Origin: Candidatus Symbiopectobacterium sp. NZEC151
GTDB taxonomy: Bacteria > Pseudomonadota > Gammaproteobacteria > Enterobacterales > Enterobacteriaceae
Direction of reading: 5' to 3'
Assembly (NCBI RefSeq): GCF_025962655.1
Contig: NZ_JAGFPE010000002.1
Span: 310,001-374,000, forward strand
DNA: 64,000 bases
In this document: positions 1 through 8,330 of the stretch, piece by piece
Position numbering within the stretch: position 1 is the stretch's first letter
Layout of the letters: each line of letters opens with the position of its first letter
Made by a program: the position numbers and the translations under genes
Notes under the pieces: generated by a model
Told to the model about the DNA's origin: nothing
The model's input: the letters and a program-made list of their open reading frames with translations, nothing else
Database searches by the model: none

Positions 1-1
1 T

Positions 2-1573
2 TCGCAGTCGATGCCCACGCTGTGGGTGCTGTTTGGCGGCGTGCTGCTGGCAGCCGCCATTGAATACGCGATTCGTTTATCCCGCACCGTGATCTCCGAT
101 TTGATGGGCAAGCAGATCGACCTGCGTGTTTCCGGTATGCTGTTCGCCCGCGCGTTGGCGATCAAGAATGAAGCGCGCCCCAAATCCACTGGCTCGTTTA
201 TTTCCCAGCTACGAGAAATCGATCAGGTACGTGAATTACTGACTTCAACCACCGTCGGCGCGGCGGCAGACATGCCTTTTGTGCTGCTGTTTCTGGCGCT
301 GATGTCGTTTATTGGCGGCCCGCTGGTGTTTATTCCCATGCTGGCAATCCCGCTGATTGTCATCCCCGGCATCTTGCTGCAATGGCCGATGGCGAAACTG
401 GCTAAAGACGGCATGCGCGAGAGCGCGCTGCGCAACGCGGTGCTGGTGGAATCCATTGAAGGCGTCGAAGACATCAAGGCACTTCAGGCGGAACCCTATT
501 TCCAACGGCAGTGGGAGCAAACTCACGAGGTAAGCGCCGCCGTCGGCATGAAGCAGCGTCTGTGGGGCGCGCGTCTGACCGGATGGGCGTCAACGGTACA
601 GCAGCTTACCTATGCCGGTATGTTGGTGTTCGGCAGCTATCAGGTGTTGGCCGGCGACATCACCACCGGTACGCTGGTGGCGTGTAGCCTATTGTCATCA
701 CGCACCATCGCCCCGCTGATGCAACTGACCATGGTGTTCTCGCGCTGGCAGCACGCCAAAAACGCCCTGACCGGCCTGGATGAACTGCTGCAAAAACCGC
801 TCGATCGGCCTGAGGCGCAAGAAATCGCCCACTGCCCGGTGCTGCAAGGGCACTATCAGGTGACGCAAGCGCAGTACAGCTACGACCCGGAAAAGGGAAA
901 TAACGCGGTGTTTATCAACACGCTGGATATCAAACCCGCCGAACGCGTGGCGATACTGGGCAAGGTCGGCAGCGGAAAATCCACGCTGCTCAAACTGCTC
1001 GCCGGGCAGGCGACCGCAACGCGTGGCAAAGTGACGTTGGACGGCGTCGACATGGCGCACATCGACCCGGCAGACATGCGCCGCCAGGTAGGCTTTCTTT
1101 CTCAGGATTCCCGGCTGTTTTTTGGCAGTCTCAGGCAAAACCTGATGCTGGGTAACCCCCACGCCAGCGAGCAGGAATTACTGGCAGCGCTGCGTATCAG
1201 CGGGGCGCTCAGCATGGTGCAGCAGGATGCCTCCAGCCTTGAGCGCATCATTCAGGAAGGCGGACGCGGCCTGTCCGGCGGGCAGCGTCAGATGGTGCTG
1301 TTAAGCCGTCTTATCCTGCGCAACCCGCAGATCGTGCTAATGGATGAACCTACGGCCTCGATGGATGAGCAACTGGAAGAACAGGTCATACGCCAGATGA
1401 AAAGCTGGCTGGAAGGACGAACGCTGGTGCTGGTGACGCACCGCCCGGCCCTGCTCAAGCTGGTTGACAGGCTGATCGTCATCGACAACGGGCGCATTAT
1501 TGCCGATGGCCCCAAAGAACAGATACTCAAGGCGGTCAGCAAGCCGCTGGATAACGCGCAGCAGGTCGCCTGA
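2..1573 (+). CDS. Type I secretion ABC transporter (LapB/HlyB type), 5'-truncated
   Basis: This is the inner-membrane ATPase/permease of a type I secretion system, which moves a large RTX-type or adhesin substrate directly out of the cell. The reading frame is open to the window edge, so the N-terminus (family members are about 700 residues and often start with a C39-like domain) lies outside. The first visible ATG, at 11, falls inside the membrane domain and is not the start. The first roughly 230 residues counted from it are hydrophobic membrane segments. The nucleotide-binding domain follows, with Walker A GKVGSGKST near residue 316, signature LSGGQRQ near 420, Walker B IVLMDEP near 441 and the H-loop THR near 476. 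The HlyD-type adaptor follows after 11 bases, supporting one operon. The secreted substrate is not in this window. Confidence 0.93.
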   Translation, partial: SQSMPTLWVLFGGVLLAAAIEYAIRLSRTVISDLMGKQIDLRVSGMLFARALAIKNEARPKSTGSFISQLREIDQVRELLTSTTVGAAADMPFVLLFLALMSFIGGPLVFIPMLAIPLIVIPGILLQWPMAKLAKDGMRESALRNAVLVESIEGVEDIKALQAEPYFQRQWEQTHEVSAAVGMKQRLWGARLTGWASTVQQLTYAGMLVFGSYQVLAGDITTGTLVACSLLSSRTIAPLMQLTMVFSRWQHAKNALTGLDELLQKPLDRPEAQEIAHCPVLQGHYQVTQAQYSYDPEKGNNAVFINTLDIKPAERVAILGKVGSGKSTLLKLLAGQATATRGKVTLDGVDMAHIDPADMRRQVGFLSQDSRLFFGSLRQNLMLGNPHASEQELLAALRISGALSMVQQDASSLERIIQEGGRGLSGGQRQMVLLSRLILRNPQIVLMDEPTASMDEQLEEQVIRQMKSWLEGRTLVLVTHRPALLKLVDRLIVIDNGRIIADGPKEQILKAVSKPLDNAQQVA

Positions 1574-1584
1574 GGGAGAGAAAT

Positions 1585-2742
1585 ATGAACAAGACGCTGT
1601 TCAGCGCAAAAGGGAAAGCCTCCTCCAGAGTGATTTGGCTGACGCTGCTCGGGTTGGTGGTATTTTTCGTCTGGGCGAAAATTGCCATCCTTGATGAAGT
1701 CACCATCGGCAGTGGCAAAGTCACCCCCTCCACGCGAGCCCAAGTGATTGAAAGCCTTGATGGTGGTGTCATCGATAACCTGTACGTCCAGCAAGGTAAT
1801 ATCGTAGAAAAAGGCCAGACGCTGGCACAATTGGACATCAATCGCGCCCAGTCCGTTTATGGAGAGGCCTTTTCACGCGTCACCACCCTGCGCGCCTCGG
1901 CGGAACGGTTGCGCGCGGAACTGAGCGGAGAGCCGCTGCGCTTTAGCGAAGGGACATTGAAAGATCCCAACCTGGCGGCGCGCGAACGTCAGTTGTATGA
2001 ATCCCGCCTGCGTAACCGTGATGAAACGGTGCTTAACCTGCAACAATCGATGCGACTGGTGGAGCAGGAATTGAAAATGACTGAACCGCTGGTGGCACGC
2101 GGCGCGGCCAGTGCGGTCGAAGTGATCCGGCTGCGACGGCAAATCAGTGAAATTCGCGGCAAGATCGACGAAGCACGCAACCTGTATGCCGTGAGAGCGC
2201 GCGAAGAGCAGGTCAAAAATAACGCCGACCTGGAAGCACAGCTGGAAGTGGTCAACGGCAAGGCCGATCAGCTACGGCGTGCTACTCTCACTTCACCGGT
2301 GCGCGGTATCGTCAAAGACATTCAGGTCACCACCGTCGGTGGCGTACTGCAACCCGGCGGCAAGTTAATGGAAATCGTACCGCTGGAAGACAAGCTGCTG
2401 ATTGAAACCCGCGTCAACCCGCGCGATATCGCCTATATCCGCCCTGGATTGCCTGCCATTGTAAAAATTACCGCCTATGATTCATCCATTTATGGCGATC
2501 TTAACGGTGAGGTGGAAAGCGTTTCGCCGGATACGTTGCAAGATGAGGTGCGGCGCGATCAGTATTATTACCGGGTTTATGTGCGCACGCTGGAGAGTGG
2601 GTTGACCAATAAAAACGGCGACCGGTTTGCCATCGTTCCCGGCATGATGGCCAATGTGGAGATTAAAACCGGACAAAAAAGCGTGCTCGATTACTTGATT
2701 AAGCCGCTCAATAAAGTGAATGAGGCGCTGCGTGAACGCTAG
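1585..2742 (+). CDS. HlyD-family type I secretion periplasmic adaptor (LapC-like)
   Basis: This is the membrane-fusion protein that links the upstream ABC transporter to an outer-membrane TolC-type channel. The 385 residues show a short cytoplasmic start, one membrane segment at about residues 12-32, and a biotinyl-lipoyl-like half (around VIESLDGGVIDNLYVQQGNIV). A long charged coiled-coil hairpin covers roughly 85-220, and a second lipoyl half with a beta-barrel (SPVRGIVKDIQV onward) ends the protein. A GAGGGAGAG ribosome-binding stretch precedes the ATG. The gene is convergent with uxuA, and its last codons lie in a 10-bp hairpin. LapC-like assignment is by partnership with a LapB-like ATPase; other HlyD relatives are possible. 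Confidence 0.92.
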   Translation: MNKTLFSAKGKASSRVIWLTLLGLVVFFVWAKIAILDEVTIGSGKVTPSTRAQVIESLDGGVIDNLYVQQGNIVEKGQTLAQLDINRAQSVYGEAFSRVTTLRASAERLRAELSGEPLRFSEGTLKDPNLAARERQLYESRLRNRDETVLNLQQSMRLVEQELKMTEPLVARGAASAVEVIRLRRQISEIRGKIDEARNLYAVRAREEQVKNNADLEAQLEVVNGKADQLRRATLTSPVRGIVKDIQVTTVGGVLQPGGKLMEIVPLEDKLLIETRVNPRDIAYIRPGLPAIVKITAYDSSIYGDLNGEVESVSPDTLQDEVRRDQYYYRVYVRTLESGLTNKNGDRFAIVPGMMANVEIKTGQKSVLDYLIKPLNKVNEALRER

Positions 2743-2750
2743 CGCCTCAT
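2720..2750. terminator. Hairpin at the convergent adaptor/uxuA ends
   Basis: ATGAGGCGCT (2720-2729) pairs perfectly with AGCGCCTCAT (2741-2750) across an 11-base loop, overlapping the TAG of the adaptor gene. There is no long T run, so it may serve both strands as a weak bidirectional terminator. Confidence 0.45.
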
Positions 2751-2779
2751 AAGCGTATTCTTACGGTAAAACCGCCGTA

Positions 2780-3970
2780 CTAGAGCAGTTCAGGGAAGAA
2801 CACTTGCTTGAGCGCCAACTCAACGCCGCGCACTTCCGCCAGCCCTTTCAGACGGCCGATAGCCGAATAGCCGGGGTTGGTTTTCTTCTTCAGATCGTCG
2901 AGCATCTGATGACCATGGTCAGGACGCATCGGAATCGGACGCAGATCGCCCGCCGCTTTACGGCGTGATTCTTCCGTCAGGATCGCTTTCACCACTGCCA
3001 CCATGTTCACGTCGCCGCCCAGATGCGCTGCTTCGTGGAAGGTTTTCGGGTTCTGTTCGCGACAGGTCGCACGCAGGTGGGTGAAGTGGATACGATCGCC
3101 AAAGGTTTCGATCATCTTGACCAGATCGTTATCCGCACGCACGCCGTAAGAACCGGTACACATGGTGAAACCGTTGTGGATATTATCCACGGTCTCTTTC
3201 ATCCATTGCATGTCTTCAATGGTGGATACCACGCGCGGCAGCCCCAGAATCGGACGCGGCGGATCGTCCGGATGGATCGCCATGCGGATACCCGCTTCTT
3301 CGGCAACCGGTACGATCTGCTTGAGGAAGTAGCCCAGATGTTCACGCAGCTTGGCATGGTCAATACCGTCATATTCCGCCAGACGCGCGCGGAACTGATC
3401 CAGGGTATAACCCTCTTCCGCACCCGGCAGACCGGCAATGATATTGCCGGTCAAACGCGCGATATCCGCTTCGGTCATCGCTTCAAAGTAAGCGGCAGCC
3501 TGCGCCTGCTCTTGCTCGGTGTAATCGTTCTTTGCACCGTCACGTTTAAGAATGTGCAGTTCAAACGCCGCAAACGCGATTTGATCAAAGCGCAGCGCTT
3601 TGGAGCCGTCCGGCAGTGGGTATTCCAGATCGGTACGCGTCCAGTCCAGAATCGGCATAAAGTTGTAGCACACGGTGTCGATGCCGCACTGCGCCAGATT
3701 GCGCAGTGATTGCTGGTAGTTAGCAATATAGTGCTGATAGCGACCGGTTTGCGTTTTGATATCTTCGTGGATCGGCACACTCTCAACCACCGACCACACC
3801 AGACCTTTGGCTTTCAATTCGGCTTTGCGTTTTTCGATCTCTTCGACTGTCCAGACTTCGCCATTCGCGATGTGGTGTAATGCGGTTACCACACCCGTCG
3901 CCCCCGCCTGACGGACATCGTCCAGAGAGACAGGATCGTTCGGGCCATACCAACGCCAGGTTTGTTCCAT
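2780..3970 (-). CDS. uxuA: Mannonate dehydratase UxuA
   Basis: UxuA dehydrates D-mannonate to 2-keto-3-deoxygluconate in the cytosolic glucuronate branch of hexuronate catabolism. The 396 residues match the E. coli enzyme in length (394) and start ([16 protein letters not shown]). Family metal- and substrate-binding segments are visible: [23 protein letters not shown] and RPDHGHQM. An AAGGG element sits 8 bases before the ATG. It is divergent from the fructuronate reductase-like gene, and the 0.4-kb space between them holds several UxuR-type sites. Nothing looks broken. Confidence 0.97.
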   Translation of the reverse strand: MEQTWRWYGPNDPVSLDDVRQAGATGVVTALHHIANGEVWTVEEIEKRKAELKAKGLVWSVVESVPIHEDIKTQTGRYQHYIANYQQSLRNLAQCGIDTVCYNFMPILDWTRTDLEYPLPDGSKALRFDQIAFAAFELHILKRDGAKNDYTEQEQAQAAAYFEAMTEADIARLTGNIIAGLPGAEEGYTLDQFRARLAEYDGIDHAKLREHLGYFLKQIVPVAEEAGIRMAIHPDDPPRPILGLPRVVSTIEDMQWMKETVDNIHNGFTMCTGSYGVRADNDLVKMIETFGDRIHFTHLRATCREQNPKTFHEAAHLGGDVNMVAVVKAILTEESRRKAAGDLRPIPMRPDHGHQMLDDLKKKTNPGYSAIGRLKGLAEVRGVELALKQVFFPELL

Positions 3971-4372
3971 CTTTATTACCCTTAATCAATAACTTGTAAA
4001 ATCATCTCTTGCGCTGTTCCCGGTCCACGGCAATCGCTGCGGGGCGACTGGTCATCAATCTCATCAACCAAAGTGGTGAACAGGCCGACCAATTTTGTTT
4101 ATCATTCCAATGACAGCCTACACCAGCCGATGAAAAGCACCAACAAGAAAACAAAATAGGTTGACCAATATCACCAAAATAATGCTTTTTGGACAAACAA
4201 ATTGGCTTTTTATTCGGAAACAAGTACAGTTTTGCCGTGAAACTTTATACCAAAGCGTCTTTTTACATTATTTGGTCAGGCCACTTTTCACCTTGCGCTC
4301 CTACACTCTCCACCGTCAAGGGCGAGTGAACGCGCTAACGCATGATGGCCTACCGTACTCAGGGATATTGTT
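3971..4372. promoter_or_regulatory. Divergent uxuA / uxuB-like control region with three UxuR-type sites
   Basis: This 402-base spacer contains no convincing gene. Three related TTGGTC/GACCAA-type sites are visible: GGCCGACCAAT near 4083-4093, GGTTGACCAAT near 4159-4169 and TTTGGTCAGGCCA at 4271-4283. The last is the exact reverse complement of a 13-base string just upstream of the uxuR-like gene (6748-6760). GntR/FadR-family regulators bind TGGTC-n-ACCA-like palindromes, so these are likely operators controlling both promoters. Binding itself is inferred. Confidence 0.65.
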
Positions 4373-5857
4373 ATGACAACGTCGACCACCGCAACGCATC
4401 ACGCCACCCTTGCCAACACCCCGCTGCCAGAAGCCGTGCGCCAGCCGCAGTACGATCGTAATGTACTGACAAGCCGTATGGTGCACATCGGTTTTGGCGC
4501 GTTTCACCGCGCGCATCAGGCACTGCTTACCGACCGTGTTCTGAGTCAACAAGGCGGTGACTGGGGCTACTGTGAAGTGATCCTGTTTGGCGGTGAAAGC
4601 CTGATTAGCCAATTGCGTGAGCAAGACCACCGCTACACCGTGCTGGAAAAAGGGGCTGAAGGCAGCCAGGCCATTGTTATCGGTTCGGTCCACGAATCGT
4701 TGCATGCACGTCTGGAAGGCATCTACGCCGTGGTGGAAAAACTGGCAGAGCCGCAGGTTAACATCGTTTCTCTGACCGTCACCGAGAAAGGCTACTGCAT
4801 CGATCGCACCAGCGGTGGCGTAGACATCAACAACCCGCTGATCAAGCAAGATTTGGAACTGCCGACCGCGCCCGCATCTGCACCGGGTCTGCTGGTGGAA
4901 GCACTGCGCGTGCGTCGTGAACGTGGCCTGAAACCGTTTACCGTGCTGTCTTGCGATAACATGCCGGAAAACGGCAACGTGGTGAAACGTGCGGTACTGG
5001 AGCTGGCTCGTCTGCGCAGCGCTGAGCTTGCGGAGTGGATCGCAGCCAATGTCACCTTCCCCAACACTATGGTGGACCGCATCGTGCCTGCCGCTACGCC
5101 GGAAACGCTGGCTGAAGTGGAACAGGCTATCGGCGTCGCCGATCCGGTAGGCATCGCCTGCGAACCCTTTATTCAATGGGTAGTGGAAGACAACTTTGTG
5201 GCGGGGCGCCCACAGTGGGAAGTGGCCGGTGCACAGCTGGTGAATGACGTTCTGCCGTTCGAAGAGATGAAACTGCGCATGCTGAACGGCAGCCACTCCT
5301 TCCTGGCCTATCTGGGCTATCTGGCCGGTTACGAACACATTAACGACTGTATGGCGGATGCCCATTATCGTCGTGCCACTCAGCGCTTGATGTTGGAAGA
5401 ACAGGCACCGACGCTGCACGTTAACGAGGATTTACCGGGCTATGCCGCACAGTTGATTGCCCGTTTCACCAACCCGGCGCTGAAACACCGCACCTGGCAA
5501 ATCGCCATGGACGGCACACAGAAGCTGCCGCAGCGTATGGTGGAATCCGTGCGCTGGCACCTGCAAAACGGCAGCGATTACAGTTGCCTGACGCTGGGTA
5601 TCGCCGGTTGGATGCGCTATGTGGGCGGCGTGGATGACGCGGGTCAAACCATCGACGTGCGTGACCCAATGGCAGCACAACTGCGTGCTATCGTCGATGC
5701 CACGCAAGACGGTGCAGCACGCGTGCAGGGCCTGTTAGGATTGACGGCTATCTTTGGTGATGATCTGGCGAACAACGAAGAGTTTGTACGCCGCGTCACC
5801 AAAGCGTACCTGCTGCTGAGTGAGAAAGGCGCAAAAGCGGCGGTCTCAACGCTGTAA
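4373..5857 (+). CDS. uxuB: Fructuronate reductase-like, mannitol dehydrogenase family (UxuB/YeiQ)
   Basis: This NAD-dependent polyol/hexonate dehydrogenase of 494 residues most likely interconverts D-fructuronate and D-mannonate, the step before UxuA. An N-terminal Rossmann segment (HIGFGAFHRAHQ, about residues 39-50) and the C-terminal catalytic block with KLRMLNGSHSFLAYLGYL are clear. Its text is closer to E. coli YeiQ than to UxuB (for example ALLTDRVL, QWVVEDNFVAGRP, VSGVDDAG-like segments). The placement opposite uxuA and beside a UxuR-like regulator argues that it does the UxuB job here. An AGGGAT ribosome-binding site precedes the ATG. The family is certain; exact substrate preference is less so. 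Confidence 0.85.
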   Translation: MTTSTTATHHATLANTPLPEAVRQPQYDRNVLTSRMVHIGFGAFHRAHQALLTDRVLSQQGGDWGYCEVILFGGESLISQLREQDHRYTVLEKGAEGSQAIVIGSVHESLHARLEGIYAVVEKLAEPQVNIVSLTVTEKGYCIDRTSGGVDINNPLIKQDLELPTAPASAPGLLVEALRVRRERGLKPFTVLSCDNMPENGNVVKRAVLELARLRSAELAEWIAANVTFPNTMVDRIVPAATPETLAEVEQAIGVADPVGIACEPFIQWVVEDNFVAGRPQWEVAGAQLVNDVLPFEEMKLRMLNGSHSFLAYLGYLAGYEHINDCMADAHYRRATQRLMLEEQAPTLHVNEDLPGYAAQLIARFTNPALKHRTWQIAMDGTQKLPQRMVESVRWHLQNGSDYSCLTLGIAGWMRYVGGVDDAGQTIDVRDPMAAQLRAIVDATQDGAARVQGLLGLTAIFGDDLANNEEFVRRVTKAYLLLSEKGAKAAVSTL

Positions 5858-5919
5858 TATCCCGTCGTCGTCCTCGGCGTAGGCCGGGGACCTGGTACAG
5901 AAGAAACACGTGTAGCCTG

Positions 5920-5953
5920 GCAAGAGATCCCCGCCGGTAAGGGAATCTCTTGC
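5920..5953. terminator. Bidirectional terminator between uxuB-like and uxuR
   Basis: GCAAGAGATCCCC and GGGAATCTCTTGC form a 13-base stem with one mismatch around an 8-base loop, between two convergent genes. The lack of a strong T tract makes efficiency uncertain. Confidence 0.6.
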
Positions 5954-5976
5954 AGGAAGCGCTGGAACCCTAGTTA

Positions 5977-6708
5977 TCAGGATTCCTGCGGCGCAGGCAC
6001 CGATTCAAACAGATAACCGTCAAACGCCGGATCGTCGACATCCGAAATTTCCAGCAGTTTATGCTTCACATTCTCCAGATGCTGCCACATCTCCTGACGC
6101 GCTTGTTTGGCATCGCGACGGGTCACCGCACGCAGAATGCGCTGGTGATCGTCCAGCCATTGGCGCTGGTAGCTGAAATCTACCGTGTGCGAATGCAGGC
6201 CGCGCCACATGGAACTGCGTTTACGCGCCTGCCACACTTCATAAACCATATTGGCCAGCACGCTGTTTTGCGTCGATTGTGCCAGCAGGCAGTGAAACAG
6301 CTCGTCCGCACTCTCGTCTACGCTGCCGTTATCCAGCGCCTGCCGCTCCTGATCGATAGCCTGCTTCATCTTGAGAATATCGGTCTTGGTCGCCTGCATC
6401 GCTGCAAACGCCGCCACTTCGCTCTCGAGCAATTGACGCGCCTGCATCAGCTCAAACGGACCGTAACCGCTATCCGCATTACGGTTCTTATCTTCGGTCG
6501 GAATCTGAATCACATACACGCCGGAGCCTTTACGCACTTCAATCAGCTTCTCAAGTTCCAGCATGATCAAGGCTTCACGCACCACACTGCGGCTGACGGA
6601 AAAAACCTCTGCGATATCACGTTCGGGAGGAAGACGATCACCCACCTGATATTTGCCGGCCAGAATATCTGTCCGAATCTTGTTACCAATGTCTTGATAT
6701 AATCGCAT
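5977..6708 (-). CDS. uxuR: GntR/FadR-family regulator, UxuR-like
   Basis: This 243-residue repressor probably controls the adjacent hexuronate genes. The winged helix-turn-helix occupies about residues 1-70 (RLPPERDIAE, SRSVVREALIMLE, EVRKGSGVYVI), followed by the all-helical FCD effector domain with metal-binding histidine positions around LFHCLLAQ and DDHQRIL. The tail DPAFDGYLFESVP resembles UxuR. An AAGGA lies about 10 bases before the ATG. A 13-base operator-like string at 6748-6760 suggests autoregulation. ExuR is the alternative, but the start of the domain and the genomic partners favour UxuR. Confidence 0.85.
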   Translation of the reverse strand: MRLYQDIGNKIRTDILAGKYQVGDRLPPERDIAEVFSVSRSVVREALIMLELEKLIEVRKGSGVYVIQIPTEDKNRNADSGYGPFELMQARQLLESEVAAFAAMQATKTDILKMKQAIDQERQALDNGSVDESADELFHCLLAQSTQNSVLANMVYEVWQARKRSSMWRGLHSHTVDFSYQRQWLDDHQRILRAVTRRDAKQARQEMWQHLENVKHKLLEISDVDDPAFDGYLFESVPAPQES

Positions 6709-7015
6709 CTTATTGTTTTTCCTTCACAAACAACGATGGCGCAAAATTGGCCTGACCAAAGAATAAAAAATACGCAAATCTGACGCAAGTATAACATGAA
6801 GCTGTCACATAAATTGCCACCGGGTGCGCATTTTAGCAAACCGCATCCTCCGCAGCGCAGAGCACGCCTGAGTTAGCTGACCGCTTACCACGGCGGTTGA
6901 CCACTGTTGCCAGCACATGCAAATTCGTTGCCGAAAAATCCGCCATTCTCTATTATCGGTTCGATAGCCTTCCTGCGCTTATTTCACCGGATAACACTTT
7001 TCACCGGATAAAAAC
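6709..7015. promoter_or_regulatory. Control region of uxuR and the lipoprotein hydrolase gene
   Basis: This 307-base divergent spacer carries TGGCCTGACCAAA at 6748-6760, matching the uxuA/uxuB region site in reverse orientation. At the other end the 13-mer TTTCACCGGATAA is repeated at 6982-6994 and 6999-7011, directly before the ATG at 7016. No gene is visible in between. Confidence 0.55.
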
Positions 7016-8233
7016 ATGGATTCACCGATGGCATTGATACGCTCTGCGCCTTTATCTGGCTCACGCTACTGGCGCGGCCTGTGTGTGTTGATACTGCTGG
7101 CGTTTTTGAGCGCCTGTAGTCGCACGCCGCCGCCGATCACCCCGTTAGGGCAGCCAACGTTCGCCCGCTATCAGCAGGAAACCACACGCTGGGTTGAGGA
7201 GCATCGGCGTTTTCAAACGCTGGATAAAGCGCTGGAATTAACCTGGAATACCCCGTCGGAAAACCGACCGGCAGGTACCGCGCGCAAAGGCATATTGCTG
7301 GTGCACGGTCTGGGGGATTCCCCCGGTTCGTTTACCGATATCATTCCGGCGCTGACGCAACGCGGGTTTCTGGTGCGCACTGTGCTTTTGCCCGGCCATG
7401 GCACACAACCCGCTGACTTGATGCCGGTGTCGGTGGAAGACTGGCGGCGCGTGGTAGCTGAGCAGGCTGCCTTGCTGCACCAAGAAGTGGGCGAAGTCTA
7501 TCTGGGCGGCTTCTCGACGGGCGGTAATCTGGTGTTGGAATACGCCTTACAGCATCCGGACATTCAGGGGCTGGTGCTGTTTTCGCCCGCCATCCGCTCC
7601 GATGAACCGCTCGATTTTCTGGCTCCGTTACTGGCCTCCGTGACCGATTGGCTGCGCCCGCCGCGACCGGGGCAGCCACAGCAGATTGCCACGCGCTATC
7701 TGCGCGTGCCTACCAACGGTTTCGCGCAATTTTATTACTCCAGCGCCAATGTGCGCCATTTGCTGGCAAAAAGCCCTTATGACAAGCCGGTGCTGATGGT
7801 GCTGGCGCAGCACGATTCGGTGCTCGACACCGCCGCCATGTTGGCGCAGTTTGACAAGGCGTTCCCTCACCCAGCCAGTCGCGTCATCTGGTACGGTAAT
7901 CCCCCGGCTCAGCCGGTATCCGAGCGCGTGCTGGTGCGTTCCGATCGCCTGCCGGAATGGCGCATCAGCCAGTTTTCCCACATGTCGGTGCTGTTTTCTC
8001 CCGATAATCCGCTCTATGGGCGGACAGGGACATTGCGTCTGTGTTCTAACGGCCCCACCACGCCCGCCGCCAATGACTGCAAGCAACGCGAGGACGTGTG
8101 GTATTCCGACTGGGGCTACCAGGAACCAGGAAAAACGCATATCCGTTTAACCTTTAACCCCTATTTCGACTGGCAAAACCAGGTCATGGCGAGCGTATTG
8201 AGCAGCGAAGGGACCGTTAGCGCAGCACCGTGA
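7016..8233 (+). CDS. Lipoprotein alpha/beta hydrolase
   Basis: This is a predicted membrane-anchored serine hydrolase of the monoacylglycerol lipase/S33 type; the substrate is unknown. The N-terminus has a signal peptide with a lipobox LSAC, and Cys34 would be lipidated. The fold motifs follow: HGLGDSPGSF (oxyanion region), the nucleophile elbow GGFSTGG (GxSxG), an acidic segment LAQHDSVLD and a final histidine likely in SQFSHMSVLF. The length is 405 residues; an alternative ATG four codons downstream gives the same mature protein. It stands alone between the hexuronate and Sia-like modules, with no obvious partner. Confidence 0.85.
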   Translation: MDSPMALIRSAPLSGSRYWRGLCVLILLAFLSACSRTPPPITPLGQPTFARYQQETTRWVEEHRRFQTLDKALELTWNTPSENRPAGTARKGILLVHGLGDSPGSFTDIIPALTQRGFLVRTVLLPGHGTQPADLMPVSVEDWRRVVAEQAALLHQEVGEVYLGGFSTGGNLVLEYALQHPDIQGLVLFSPAIRSDEPLDFLAPLLASVTDWLRPPRPGQPQQIATRYLRVPTNGFAQFYYSSANVRHLLAKSPYDKPVLMVLAQHDSVLDTAAMLAQFDKAFPHPASRVIWYGNPPAQPVSERVLVRSDRLPEWRISQFSHMSVLFSPDNPLYGRTGTLRLCSNGPTTPAANDCKQREDVWYSDWGYQEPGKTHIRLTFNPYFDWQNQVMASVLSSEGTVSAAP

Positions 8234-8330
8234 TCGTGACAAGAAAAATCGGCGTCACAATAGCGTCATTAATACCGGGTAAAGTGTGGGGGGAATACGG
8301 TTCCCCCTACACTGGACTGATAGTGACCCA

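Noticed and set aside
3023-3709. A 228-codon frame antisense to uxuA
   Set aside because: uxuA is unmistakable over this stretch, and the antisense product shows no domain or start signal.
4316-5419. A 367-codon open frame antisense to the uxuB-like gene
   Set aside because: It lies wholly within a well-conserved dehydrogenase gene and has Arg/His/Gln-rich composition typical of a shadow frame.
7628-8140. Long antisense frame under the lipoprotein hydrolase gene
   Set aside because: It overlaps conserved hydrolase coding sequence and has a composition seen in antisense frames of GC-rich genes.
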